DNA of 64,000 bases from Littorina saxatilis (Eukaryota > Mollusca > Gastropoda > Littorinimorpha > Littorinidae). Under the pieces are notes generated by a model. It had not been told where the DNA came from. It did not search any database and worked only from the letters and a program-made list of their open reading frames with translations. Where the stretch lies: contig NC_090261.1 of the NCBI RefSeq assembly GCF_037325665.1, positions 29,688,515 through 29,752,514 of the forward strand, read 5' to 3'. Position numbers and translations under genes: made by a program. Shown here one piece after another: positions 45,714 through 60,100 of the stretch (position 1 is its first letter; the number at the start of each line of letters is the position of its first letter).

Positions 45714-45891
45714 TTGGTAGCGCAAGGTAGTGCAAGGCCGCGTGCGTCCGCGTGCGGTCGCGTAGCATTTAGTCAGACCCGTCGTGTGAGTTATCGAACT
45801 TGGCAGAGAAGGGCATTGTGGGGCTGCTTTATGCTTATTTCGTTTCTGTCAAATTCTTCGGAGAGAAGGAAGGCAGAAACCAACAGAAAAG

Positions 45892-47515
45892 ATGTCAAAA
45901 CGAAGAAAAAGCGCCCCTCTGATCGAATCAGACAGCGATGGAAGTGATAGCGGAGAAGATATAGAAGAAGTACGTGAAATTACTACAACATTTGATAAAT
46001 AGCCCAGTTTGTATTAGCTTCCTCGCACCACACACAACTTCACAAGTGCTCTTCATTATGTTATGCCCTACAGTTCTGTACTGGAAACATTCAAACACAT
46101 ACTAAATGCTGCGTCAGATTAATGGCACATGGTTGTACATTTCTGTAATGTGATTCGGACTGACACTTCACCGTAACAAATAAGGCCCTGTGTCTCCTTT
46201 GAAAAATACCTTAGCAAATGACTCAGTTTCACCATTAATTTTGAGTCAGTAAATTGAGTAATAGTACTAAACTAATTACTACGTAATAAACCAACATGAA
46301 GAGACTGAATTCTTGCCCAGCAATGTTGCGAGTGCCTCGAAGAAGTGATCGTTTTTGATGGACAACACACTCATAACCCTACCTTACTAAACACTTCTAA
46401 TACAAATAGCCCCAATCATAACCGGTGGGACAAATATAGGCCTATATATATATATCGGGGATGCATTTAAAGATTATATTTTATTCCACACAATTTATGA
46501 AATGGCTAAAACATTTTTGTATCTAAAATACAATTTTTGGGGGAGTCTGAGGTAGTCCTTGGTGTCATTTTCCCCCTCACTGTGAAAAGGATGTGCAAAA
46601 GATCTCAAATTAAGGTTTCGGCACTTGGAAATTAAAGTTATGGCATTTCATTTTTACAGATGCTAAACAAGATCCCTGCAGTCAAAAAGCTGTATTCCAT
46701 TAATATTCGTTCATTAAGACTTAAAGAGTGATGTCTCTTTCGCTGTTCTTGATAAGGAGCACCCCATACATTTAACTTATGATCACATGTTCAAAGTATA
46801 CAATATCCTGATTTCTCTCAATTTACCAATAACATGAATGGGGAAAAAGTCACTATCTAGACATGGTTCTACTTCTTGTATGAATACTGTAGTTTATACA
46901 AGATTATTATTATACCATACTAAGAGTAAGAGTGAGCAGACAGATTGTTTTCTAATTAAAAAGGTTCAATTGAATACTAGCTGGTTGCTTATGCTGTTAT
47001 GGAAGCTAACTAGGGCAGCTAGTCAAATCTCAAGGTTGTTCAATTTGTTTTCATTAGAGAAAGTGTCATAATAAAGTCTGCGATCTGACAAGTACTAGTA
47101 GTACTAGTAGCCATAATGAGGTCTATAACTAACATTGTATTAAATATCAGAAGAAGTAGAATCAGCATTGCTATTCTCCATTTTTGGCTCACGTAAGTGT
47201 AGCCTATGCGATGATAAACTTTGTCTGTCTGTGCGTGCGTGCGTGCGTGCGTGCGTGCGTGTGTGTGTGTGTGTGTGATAGAAACTTTAACATTTCCGAG
47301 TCTATGGATAAAGCTCGCATAAGAAGATTACGTCTCGGTCAAAAGTGTTTGACGTGTGTGATAGAAACTATTTGAAGACGTCACATTATGACGTAAGAGG
47401 GTTAGACGTCACGCAAAGGAATTACTGAAAGTCTCGGTCATTGTTATTGTGAGCGGGCCGAGACTACTTGGCAGATCCAGGGTCTCGCTTTCTTGCACAG
47501 TTTCACCTAATATGC

Positions 47516-47574
<59 letters not shown>

Positions 47575-50113
47575 CGGAGTGATTGAGTTTGTGTTACTGT
47601 TTGTCGATTTCTTACGTGAGCCTTGAAGGCTTCGCCTCTTGTTTTAATATAATTCGGGAGTACGGGTGGGTAAAATTAAGCAGTGTATTATGGTTATACA
47701 TATTACCTTCACCCGATCATGATTAAGACCACATAGCTTAACTGATATAAGTTGTAATCCACAAAGATAGCCCTTGGTGTCCCCTTTTTGAAATATAAAA
47801 AAAGCCATGACGACGATATATTATAGCAGATGTTTCCAGGCGTTCCGGGATCTGCTTAATGGGTTCTTTATTTAGCACTCTGGGCAGGATTGGGTTCAGT
47901 GAACTTGTAAAAGTTTTGTAAGTAATTTATATATCATCAATACATGTCATTTGTTTGTGAATCAGGGCTTCCGGGCCATGGCCAAACGACGCCGGACTAC
48001 AAGTACAGGATCAGACAAGTCTGAATCCCAGCCAGAGGCACAGAACAAAACAACAGTTCCCAGCGATTCTGATTCTGACACGTCCAACAGTGATGATGAC
48101 GTAAGTCTGCACTGATCTATTAACGTCAGAATCTACTTCAGATGTTCTAAAATGTATTTATGATTTGAAGTACCTAACGCATCCTCCTGCGAACAGGAGA
48201 TTTTTTTTATTTTTTACATCTAGTAATCTCCAGTCTAATTTCGCGACGGAGGGCTTCAATTAGACTTTTGGAGGGCGTCAATCCCCGATGAAGACCAAGA
48301 AGTTTCAAATGGAAGCATGTTAATGTTATTGTAATTCAATCTGACGACGATCTCTTTCCTGCTTTCATGCGGTTGTAAACAGACAGAATTGGTTCTGTTC
48401 TGTTCACACACTACTTTCAGTCCACCTACCTGCAAGGGTCAAGTCCCAAGAAATATGTCTCTGTATTCCTATCCTATCACTCTGCTCCTGTTTTGTTTTC
48501 TTTCACACACATTTTCCCTTCTTTTTTGACGGGTTTCTGGACAGCAAACTCTAAAACAAATTCTTTTCATCACAAAAGCGATCTTTGGAATTGACTGACG
48601 TAGTCCGGAAGAATTCATGCATCAACTTACGTCACGTATTCGACGTCATCACTTCGCATACCTTATGGTCTCGGTGTTTCATTGGCCTTCATATTTCCTA
48701 CTTGTAAAATGACCCTCAAAGCTAACCGAGACTAGTTGAGGCTGTATCAATGCGCCTCGCCAGCAGGTTGTTAATGGATTTTTTAGCGAGTGGTTATCGA
48801 CAATTAATGACCGGTAATTTTTAATGAGTTGGGGCATTCTGACCAATCACAGGATCTGTTTCATTAAAACACAAACTTGATTGAATTACAATACTTTATT
48901 AGTTTTAACCGAAAACACTTACTTGAAGTTGAATTGATAGTTGGTTTAAGCATGTTTTTATCAATTTTTCTTGTATACACGTTTTAAACAGTAACAACAT
49001 TCAGAATGTTAACAAGCAGACTGCTTATGGACACGTTCTAAAACTGATAATAAATACACATTCTGATAACAAGACATGGCGAACAAGTGATAACTTCAAC
49101 CCTTTTCTTTCAAAATATTTCATAATATTTTATACAAATAAAATGAAGAGAGGGAGAACGAGAACAAGAACAAGAACAAATCTTTAATTGTCTAAGGCCA
49201 CAGCCCCTTACACTAGTGGTTAAAATAACAGCAATAGTATCTGCACAGTTATAAATTATAGTCACGCATAAAATTCAACAAATACATTAAGACCCTGATG
49301 ACATGTCACTGAACCTGATTTATAAGGGTTTGTCTCTTCTGTAACATGAAGAACAGAAATCTGCTGAAGCTGTTCATCACATTATCCTCATTACTGCCAC
49401 AGAAATACACAAGTTGTTGTTGCAGCGTCTTAGAGTTCGAGATTTTCAAATACTTTGCTCGAAGGTCTTGATAAAAAGGACATAAAAATACAACATGGTG
49501 TTCATCTTCTTTATCAGCTGTACAGAGAAGACAGTTTCTTGTCGTTTGGTTTGGTGCGTACCGAAACTTGTGAGCGTTGATTTCGGATACTCCTGCGCGG
49601 AAACGAGTAAGAGCAACTCTGTACTTAATATCTTCGATTAATTCAATGTATTTCTCTTTTTGAGTTTTCCAAGCATTTTTTGTAACAATTATTAATGTCG
49701 AAACGTTCACTGCATTCTAAAAAGGAGAACCATTCTTGTAATCGTCTTTTAAACTCTTGTAACAAACACTTCTCATTCCCAACCATTCCGTACATCCACA
49801 CAGCAGCAAAACCATTACAACATAAAAGACTCTGCACATGTGAGACCCAATTTGTGTGGCCCTTCGATGCCAAATTACATAAAGCTTTATATGCAATCTT
49901 GGAATATCTTGAATCAGGTTGCTTCAGCAGTGTAAACCAGTATTTCACACATCTGACTGCAGAGTTAATATACAGCGGATGTCTTCCCAATTCACTGTAC
50001 ACAATGTTGTTTGGAGTTCGAATTGTCACTTTCAGAAACTTTTTACACGCAAACAGGTGGACCCTTTCCACAGAGTCATACTTTCCATATCCCCATAGCT
50101 CTGAACCATAGGG

Positions 50114-50211
<98 letters not shown>

Positions 50212-50254
50212 CAGAGAGAGACTCAGAGAGAGAGAGAGACTCAGAGAGAGAGAG

Positions 50255-50285
<31 letters not shown>

Positions 50286-52454
50286 TGGTGTGTCGAGTGC
50301 GTGTGCATTTGTTCATGTATATGTGTTCGTGGTAAGTGTGTGTGTGTGTTCGCACGTGACAGATATATTGAAAGACGGAAAAACAGAGAGAGAGAGAGAG
50401 AGAATTGATTGTTGATACTATTTATTACTAGTAATACTGTCAGATGCTTTATGAATGGTGCTGGGTTTTTTCTTTTTTAGTGGACTGCTAATGGAAAGAA
50501 AGGGTCGGCAAAGAAGAAGAAAACGACGCCAAAGAAAGTAGCTCGGAGATCGTCAACAGTTGCTTCTTCTGACAGCGAGAAAGCTAGTGCGTCTGAACCA
50601 GAAGAAGGTATGATTATGCATTACATTCATCATTGTGTGTTGATTTTCATTGCTTTTTTCTAAATTGTTGTTACTGGTCCATCGACAAGTCAAAGGAACT
50701 CATGTAAAAACTTAGGTCAAAATTGTTCTTCAAAGGTTGTTCAGGATTGCTATTCACAGGTAAAGCAAATTAAGAACTAACTTAACAAGAAATTCCTCCG
50801 AGGTAGGAAAAACACCCCCGTCCTTACCATTCTCACTGCCACCAACTGAGAAGGTTATTTCCCTTTGACCATTAATATGTCCCTCTATAAGTCCTTGTAG
50901 AATCTTAATCCACCAATAACTCCCTAACCGTGTGTTTGACTGGTCCCAATTTTTGTAAGGACCGTCTCAGGAATGTATAGAACCTGTTCACCAAGTTTGG
51001 TGACGATCGGTCCGTTCATTCTTGAGATCTATATGCGAACACAAACACACAAACAAACACATCGACCGAATCCTATACACACCCCTATACCGGGGGTGTA
51101 AAAAGCCAGTCAAAGGTTAGTTAGTAAGAATAGCATGATGAATTTATGAGAGATAAAGGACTGTGTAGCACACCCAAGTTGTTTACTTTCAGGTGAAGTC
51201 TCAGACTCAGGAAGTGGTGGGGAGTCGGAAGATGAGAAGTTCTATGACGGATTTGACGAAAATCTGATTGGAGACGAAGAGGATAAGGCTCGATTGGAGC
51301 AGATGACAGAAAAAGAGCGGGAGCAGGAACTCTTCAACCGTATGGAACGTCGACAGGTGCTGAAAACGAGGTCAGTGTTTGTTGTTCAAAAGAGTGATTG
51401 TTTTAGTGGCTGCTTTTTCTTTGAATATTACTAATGGCTGTGTATAACGGAAAGATTAGCAAAAATGATATTTTTTTTAGGTGCATGGTTGCAAGCGTGT
51501 GTGTGTGTCCACACTTTATTTGTACCATGCAAGTTGAGGTAGAAATGCTTTATTTTATATTGCTTTTTAGTTACTTGCCTTCTGTGGGAGCTAGACTTCT
51601 GGTTACTTTTGACGTAGCTCCAAAGTAGATGGCGCTGTGTGTGTATGCCTGTGTCAGCATGTTTGTGTCTGTGTATGTGACTACAGAGCTTAAAATTTGT
51701 GCAGCTGAAAATGTAAAATCACATTGCAGGTTTGAAATTGAAAAGAAGCTGAAGAAGGCCAAACGAGAACAGCGTAAGGCCAAGCCAGCGGCAGCAGCCC
51801 CACCCCCACCTCAGTCACAAACGCCAAAGCCTGTGTCAGACGACATGTCACTTCCCACTGTCTCTGAGCGAAGCAAAGAACGGCGGAAGAACATCGAAGA
51901 CAGGAAAGACAGCAAGAAAACGTCTGCCTTCCAAGATCTGAAAGCCAAGCGAGAGGAGAAGCTGAAGAAAATGGGTTGGGTTTTTTTTTCTCATCTTTTT
52001 TGTGCTTTTCTGTGTGATTGTGTGTTGTTTTGGGACACAATTGAACCCCCCCTTTGAAGACAGGTCTCCAAAGATCTGGTAAAATCAAAGGGAGGTAGTC
52101 ATCATTTTTATATATTCTGTGCAGGACGGTTTTTGGCTCACGTAAGTGTAGCCTATGCGATGCTAACTTTTGTCTGTCTGTGCGTGCGTGCGTGCGTGTG
52201 TGTGTGTGTGTGTGATAGAAACTTTAACATTTCCGAGTCTATGGATAAAGCTCGCATAAGAAGATTACGTCTTGGTCAAAAGTGTTTGACGTTTGTGATA
52301 GAAACTTTAACATTTGAAGACGTCACATTATGACGTAAGAGGGTTAGACGTCACGCGAAGGAATTACTGAAAGTCTCGGTTATTGTTATTGTGAGCGGGC
52401 CGAGACTAGTTAGCAGATCTAGTGTCTCGCTTTCTTGCACAGTTTCACCTATGC

Positions 52455-52493
<39 letters not shown>

Positions 52494-54112
52494 CGGAGTG
52501 ATTGAGTTTGTGTTACTGTTTGTCGATTTCTTACGTGAGCCTTGAAGGCTTCGCCTCTTGTTTTAGGTTGTTGGTGGGTTTTTTACATGCTCATTTGCAC
52601 ATTTCTACAAAAGCAAAATTTTGCACATACACACACACACACACAAACAAACATTGCTTGATGTTAAAAAAAATATCAGACAGGCGCCTAAAAGTGGAGC
52701 ACTTATGCTAAACAGTGCACACAGTAGTGTGTATTGCAGTATGACAATTAACTAAAGTAGCTCTGTGAATGTATAGTGCAATATTAACTCATTGTCTCAA
52801 GAAAGGTTGACAAATAACATTTGATCTGGGTCGTTTTTTGGGGTGTTTTTTTTTATCCTCAGATCCCCATTACCCACTGTGCTTACCAGGGGCCCCCTTC
52901 AGAATTTTCTATGAAACTCCTCACTTGCACCCTAGAATGCCTGTTTTATAAGAACACTATTGTTGACTGTCACAGACAGTGACGTTTTTGTGAAAGTTCT
53001 AATCGTTCACAACACCTAAGATAATACTTTGGTGTTTTCTTTAGCGGATGAGATGAAGAAGTTAGAACAGGAGAAGAAGAAGCTGAAGGCAAGTGACATC
53101 TACAGTGATGACGAGGAGTCCGACGGGGGCAGTGACAGTGACGACGCAAGGAGTGTCCGCGACGATCGCAAAAGATCAGACGAGAAAGAAAACCGCTCTG
53201 ACCAATCAGACGCGGAGTCTGAAGCCAGCAGAGGATCGTCGTCAAGCTCTGATGACAACGATGATGATGAGTGAGTTTTTGCCTGGATAGCTAGCGTGTT
53301 TGTGTGTGTGTGCGTGCGTGCGTGTGTGAATACATTTTGCAGCTCAACTCCTTGAGCTGTGTGTGTGTGTGTGTGTGTGTGAGGGGGGGGAGAGGGGGGG
53401 GGGGGGGGGCTAATGCAGTCCGCAACAACAGTTGTGTAAATGTTAAGGAGATAACTTGGAGCACAATGCATACCATCAAGAGAAGCACTATACTGAATGA
53501 CTCAAAGTGTCTCAGAATTGCTGGTAGTGGCTTCATGCGAATATGACAATACTTTCACAGTTTCAGGCCTTTGTTTATGTTTTTCTTTGTACAGCTTGAT
53601 TCTTAATATATTATGATGCCATTTTCTTCTCAATTTCAGCACAACTGCAAGGTCAAGAAAGAGAGTTCAGTATGTCGTAGCCAAAGAGGAGTTGAACAAA
53701 GTCCGCCTGTCCAGGCACAAGTTGGAAAGGTAACTGAAACACATATTAATTATTAGATGATTACCCGCTTCGCCGGGTACCGGCTTCGTCGGGAAGAAGT
53801 AGAGCCGAATACCCGGCTTTGCCGGGTACCCGGCGAATTAGAGGAATACCCGGCTTGGACAGTGACCTTCTAAAAATAGTAACGGGAATATGGATTGACG
53901 CCACACGAAGGAAGGGAGATAAACGCAAAACACTGGAGAAGATAAGGAAGAGTTACTGGGAATGGATCTGGGAAGATGGACAGAAAAACCAAAATCGGTT
54001 CAGCGCTGAGAGCACGTGTTGAAAATTCTCATCGACCAGGTTGTGTCTGGGGTCTACCTGAATATGCCCACCAAATTTGAAGCAGATCCATCGAGAACTT
54101 TGGCCGTGCATA

Positions 54113-54146
<34 letters not shown>

Positions 54147-57100
54147 GTCGTATATATATATGAGTTGTTCTTTGCTATTGGTGACAAAACAGTGGAAACT
54201 TACTGAAATTTTCAAAATGCAGCTACAACCTGGAAAATACTATTCCTGTCAAGTGGAGCCCTTGTATTATTTGAGTCTAAAAAGAAAATGTCAGGAACTT
54301 TTATGGTTCGGACAAAAAAGCAGACTGACTGGTGGGGGTCACAATGGAGTAACCTGCAGTACTTTGTGACACCAAATTTACACAGCATATCTATAAACTA
54401 ATTCTGTGAAACAATTTGAGTAAACTCCATGAAAACAGAGTGTTTGCTGTTAGTTTGTCATGTATTGAAGAATTTTTGATGTACAGTTTAGTGTTGTTAG
54501 GTTCAGTAATTTTGTGACACCGTTTGCAGGTTACCTTGTAGTTTGATCTTTTTGTGGCAACACAACTGCTTACAGCAGGGCAGGGATATTTTGGTCAGTT
54601 ATTGTTTAAAAGGGTGTAACTTGGAATACCTACAGATTATTAGAATCAAATGCAAACTACTGCTCAAATGTATCAAAACAGAAAGAGGTAACCTGCAAAT
54701 CACGCGACACCAAATTGCCAATACTTGTGCATGTATTACGCTGTACTGGTGCAATCAATCAAATTATGCTACAAATGAATGTTATAAAGGAGACAATACC
54801 AACACAAACAGTTCTGCAACTGTCTTGCCAAAAAACAGCGAAGAGTGCCACCTAAACTTCGCAGAACTATTATCTGTGGTCACCTGCGTACGAATGAAAC
54901 CATTCGAGAATGGCCGGTCGCTGCATAGCTCCCGATAATTTTTAAGTCCTGTGCTCTAAAATAACTATACTATCAACTTTAACATCAATAATTTTACGAA
55001 GTAAGCATTAAGGAAACTTGTGCAACTTACCTGAACTTTCAGTTTTCGCAAAATCAATACGGTTGATTTTCAGGACGAAACCGCGGTGGCACAGAGACAT
55101 TTCGCGCGAAAGTAACCTGCGAACGGAGTTACCTCGCTTCTGTGACACGTCATCAATTTTGCCGTACACAAACTTTTCTATGTAGTACACAAAACTTGGG
55201 ACATCATCACTATTTGTGTGTTTACCCTGCCGTCTTCCGGACTGAGGCCGCACGAGAACAATCCATGCTCAACTGCGCGAGCGAAGAAATGAAAATCGGG
55301 GTAACCTGGCGAACGTTTGTGACGGCAGATACGAAAGTCACCGTTGCGAGGTACAGGGATGTATATTCACGCGACCAAATATCTTCATCTATCGATAATG
55401 ATGCCATGATTTGAAAATAAAAATGTGTGTTTGCCTTCCTGGCGCTCAGGCCGGCAAATTGTCTTTCTTCAGTGGATCGGATTTGTGACGACGCGCGTTC
55501 GAAAGTTACCAGTTTTTTATCGGACGCAGCACGCGAGCAGGAGAGGGTCAGTTGTCCAAATAAGATTTTGTGCAGTTTAATCCAAGTATAAGTTATCGTT
55601 GAATGATAACAGTTATTCTTTCTAGAGCAGCTGTCGGTTTGAAATGTGTTGTGAACATGGCAGGGGTCTGTCATTCCACGTTTTGGCCGCCATTTTGTGA
55701 ACAAAAAACGAAAACAAGCAGGAATAAGTGCTACTTCTGTCATATTATTTTCCTTCATGGTGATTTTGTTGATACTGCTACATCAGTAGAATGCAGTAAT
55801 TATCTTATTTTGTCACCATCATTCCCCGTAATTTAAAAAATTGATTTTACTTGATGTCACCCACCGCAGTCACCATTAGCAAAGAACAACTCATATATAT
55901 ATTTTGTCTGTCACTGTTTTGCATGTGTGTGCTTGTGTACCTGTATGTGTGTGTGTCTGCTTTGTTACAATTAAACTCATGATTCCATAATTTCCAGGAA
56001 GCTGGTTTGAATAAAAAGAATAACAAGAAGAGCAAACGCTCGATCGAGTCACTTTCGCAGTTCTGAATATTATATGAGGCATCAGATGGACAGGAAGAAA
56101 TTGCTATTCACAACACAATGAGTCACGTTCACATAAAATTTGAGCCCGGTCACTTTTATAGTTTCCGAGAAAAGCCCAACGTTAAGTTGTGTGTTGCCGA
56201 ACAGAAAAGGCTAGTTATCTCCCTTGTTTTTCTGATAACGTTCGTAAAAGGCTACAGATGTAAATACTTTGATGTAAAGAATAATCCTACAAAGTTTCAA
56301 TCACATCCGATGAACTTTGTCAAAGATATAAAATGTCTAATTTTTCCTTTGACGCTGACCTGTGACCTTGAAAAAGGTCAAAGGTCAACGAAACCATCGT
56401 TAAAGTGTAGAGGTCATTGGAGGTCACGACTAAACAAAATATGAGCCCGATCGCTTTGATAGTTTCCGAGAAAAGATATAAAATGTCTAATTTTTCCTTT
56501 GACGCTGACCTGTGACCTTGAAAAAGGTCAAAGGTCAACGAAACCATCGTTAAAGTGTAGAGGTCATTGGAGGTCACGACTAAACAAAATATGAGCCCGA
56601 TCGCTTTGATAGTTTCCGAGAAAAGTCCAACGTTAAGGTGGTGTCTACGGACGGCCGGACGGCCGGCCGGACAGACTAACACTGACCGATTACATAGAGT
56701 CACTTTTTCTCAAGTGACTCAAAAATTCTTGCCTGCATTGAATGTCTTCTGTTCTCTTGTTTATTTAATGTTACAAAATAAAAGAGATCTTTAATTACCA
56801 AGACAAAGACAGCACAATGTAAATATGTCAAATTTGTTTTCCTGTGGGGGCTTCTCCATGAAAACATTTAGGGAAAGGAACGTTTGTTTTAGTGTAACAG
56901 AGTGCCGTAACACTACGATCACCTTGGGAGGCGAAGTGCAATCAAACAGGATTGAAAATGTTAGGGCTAATTTCTTAGCCCTATAAAAACTGTTATGCAA
57001 ACCCGAAGGTTTCCATGAACATACAGACAATCGGAAACCACCAGACCCCATCACAAACAGAATTCCACAATCCACTGGTGTTGACTTAAGGCCAACAACT

Positions 57101-60100
57101 CGGGTGCAGAGTCTGCTGTGAAAGGAGCAGTAGCCTCCCCTGTCACATTAGATTTATTCATTTGATTTTTCATTTAAACACAGCTGTGTCATCTGCTGCC
57201 TTATACCATGTTCTTCTCTGTGATCGGAATGGTGTTTCGTTTCACAAGAAGGCCCAATATGAACTCACACATGTGCCAGAGTACATTCATTGTCTTTTTG
57301 TTTGAAGAAACTGCCGGGTAGCTCAGTTGGTAGAGCACTGAACCAGTGATCCTAGGGTCACAGGTTCAAATCCAGGCCGGGATGGACACAGGTCAACTGT
57401 ATGAGCAGACTCAAACACGGTATCCATGTCCCACCCCTGTGTCACCACAGTCGCACGTTAAAGACCTCGGTCATTCTGCCAAAAGTGCAGGTGGTGAACA
57501 CACACACACCTGGTAAGCGCGACTTTGTTGCTGCTAGCTATCCACTGGGAGGAAGCTACCCAAATTCTCCAGCATTGGGATAAGTAAATGAAATGAAAAT
57601 ATAACTGATGTAACAAGAAGTGTTTGTGTTTCTGACCAGGTGGTGTCACATGCCCTTCTTCAACAAAGTGGTTGAAGGATGCTACGTCCGGATAGGCATT
57701 GGAAACCATGAAGGGAGGGCAGTGTATAGGGTAAGTGATTGTGGGTAGAGGGTGTATTTAAAGAGATTTCTATTGCGTGATACATAGATTTTGTTGTATG
57801 GTGGATTGATTAGTGTTTTGGGACATTTTCCAACAAAGTTTTGACTGCAGCCTCGGGTATTTTTTCACTGAGGATGCGAGACGGTTCTGTTTTACCTGGC
57901 TGTAAGCTTATCGGGAACACCAACGTTTCAATTTTTTTTTTAAATTACAGATAGCAGAAATAGCAGGAGTGGTGGAGACCGCCAAAATCTACCAACTGGG
58001 AAATACCAGAACAAACAAGGGGCTTAGATTAAGGTGAGTACATTTTGAACACGATGCAACAATGGTTACAATTTCATTCAAGCAAATAGGTTTGCCTTCC
58101 ACGTGCTGACATCTCGGTACCTTTGTCTTTTGGATCAGAAGGGGGTCTTATCGCAATTTTTCACTGATTTTGCTTCCCATTTATTGCATACTGAATGATT
58201 ATACTGGTGTGTTTCTGTGTGTGTTTTCTTTTCATTTTTAGCCTCTTTTTTTTTTACAATGTTTATATTAACTGCTCACACAACCGAGTGCTTTTTTCGT
58301 TTTCTGTGTATTTTTAGCATCCTTGTTTTTGAGATTCACTTCTTTACAGTGTACATTGAAAAATAGGCCGTTTTGATTATGGGTTTCTTCTTCGTTTCAT
58401 TCTCGTTCTTCTTTTTTTATATTTGCTGTACGTTAAAAAAAGGCTGTTTGCATCATGTTTTTTTCTCTGTTTCATGCTCTTTCTTCTTTTTGATATTCAC
58501 TGCTTTTTTAACAAACACACAATAGCATGCTTGCTGAAATGTTTCAATACCTTGTTCTAGGCATGGTGCAGCCGAGAGAGTCTACAGGCTGGAGTTTGTG
58601 TCCAATCAAGACTTCACGGAAACTGAGTTCCAGAAATGGATCGAGACGATGGCCTCTAATGGTATGGATTTTCCCACCATACCCGAGGTTGACAAGAAAT
58701 ACAACGAAATCAAGGGAACCGGCCAGTATAAGCTGAATGAAGTGGACGTTGACAAGGTATTGCACAATGGTTTCCTTTTGTTGTGTTAACATGAACTTTG
58801 TTTCATTTTGTTCTGTTTTGTATCTATGGAGACGACCGGGAAAGGGGCTGCTTTATGTTTAGTAAACTATATACAGACCTGGGAACCTAGGCGATTTCGC
58901 CGTATTTTGTATGCATGATTGTCTAGAATACGATCAGTGGAAAAAAATACAACAAGAAAAATTACCAGACTACTTTTCTTCACAAGGGCATCCCGAAGCT
59001 GATCCAGTATTTTCACACAGGATTACAGTTTTTGTCTAACATTGAAAGAAGCATTTGTATTGGTAAACTTAATTAACGGTGCAACGGATACGTGTGAAGC
59101 AAGTTTGAATCATGGATGTTCAAATGCTGTGTGAAATACGCTCATTTTTCTGAAAATACACCAAGTTTGTTTGAGAAAAATCCAAGTGAAAAACAAGGGG
59201 TTCCCAGGTCTGTATACATCAGATGACTTATTGTTCGTAAAATACAAAATATGCATGAAATGGTAAAATTGTAGCTTGACTGCTCTAATATTAACAAGAT
59301 AACAATGATAGTGTAGTCACATTTTCACTGTTATCTTGTTCTTGTTCTTCTCACCTGCAGTCTCTTGTTCCTATTCTGCTCTTATATATACATGGGTGTT
59401 ACTCTTCCGGCTTTTGCCGGATTTCCCGTTTTTGAAAAAATCTGAAGCCGGAAATTCCGGTTTTCCGGGTTTTCAAAAAAAAAAAAAAAAAAAAAAAAAG
59501 CTTCGTTTCGCTAAGTTGAAATAACGAGCAGCGGTTCCGATCCGACTTTTGACACGGGTTCGCGTGCTTTCTCGGTTCGCTCCCTTGGATTTGCCGCCAT
59601 CTTGCTTATTATGATTTGGTTTCGTCGGTGTCCAGAAACTTTCTTTCAAACTTGAGCATTTTGGACCCCTGCCTTTCAGGTTTTTTGATTTTTCCCAGTA
59701 ACACCCAAGTATATATATATATATATATATATATTAGATATGTAAACAACCAAAGCGTATGTCTCACAAAATTAGCTATGTGTTGATTGCATGTGTTATT
59801 GTGTATGTATGCGACTCCAGTGAGCTGTGCAAGGTTAATGCGATTGAATGTTTTATTACTCTGAAGATAAGAATCAGTTTAGTTCCTCTGCTCTCCAGTA
59901 CAACAGAAAAGACTAAAATTTGCAGACCTTTGGAAATGCTTGCTTCGTCTTCGATTCATACTAGACATTTTAATTTATGTTGTTTTTCGGAAATAAACTT
60001 TTCCAGAAAGAATGCACATGTGGATAGGTACTTGATTCCTATAATTTGTGAGTGATTAAGCCTGTATTGTCTTTCTTCTGCAGATTGTTGCAGAGAAACA

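Larger units (their letters stand above)
42562..45780. mobile_element. 3.2-kb TIR element with exact 8-bp target duplication
   Basis: Terminal repeats of about 48 bp (GGTCTGACTAAAT, then GCGACCGCACGCGGACGCAC) are near-perfect at both ends, and GTCGTGTG stands directly outside each (42554-42561, 45781-45788). An 8-bp duplication fits hAT and some other superfamilies. There is no transposase. The interior is made of family 4 fragments (42616-43352, 43548-44355, 44356-44637), AC runs, a GTT run (44994-45027), three tandem units at about 45188-45713 and an inverted copy of one unit at 43353-43547. Confidence 0.75.
42247..45891. promoter_or_regulatory. ZFYVE1/RTF1 divergent promoter region, split by a transposon
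   Basis: The start codons of ZFYVE1 (42246, minus) and RTF1 (45892, plus) are divergent. Removing the element at 42562-45780 and one target copy leaves about 418 bp, a normal size for a shared promoter. I did not identify a TATA box. Function is inferred from geometry. Confidence 0.45.

Noticed and set aside
49643-50308. Long minus-strand ORF with a serine/leucine repeat N-terminus
   Set aside because: The Ser/Leu part is the AG microsatellite; only the later part is a LINE remnant, so the fusion is not a real protein.
55222-55758. 178-codon ORF within a TIR element
   Set aside because: No recognisable domain, odd composition, and located within repeat sequence; likely chance.
57311-57383. 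Possible tRNA gene
   Set aside because: Boxes A and B are present but acceptor and T stems do not pair, and a SINE body follows.
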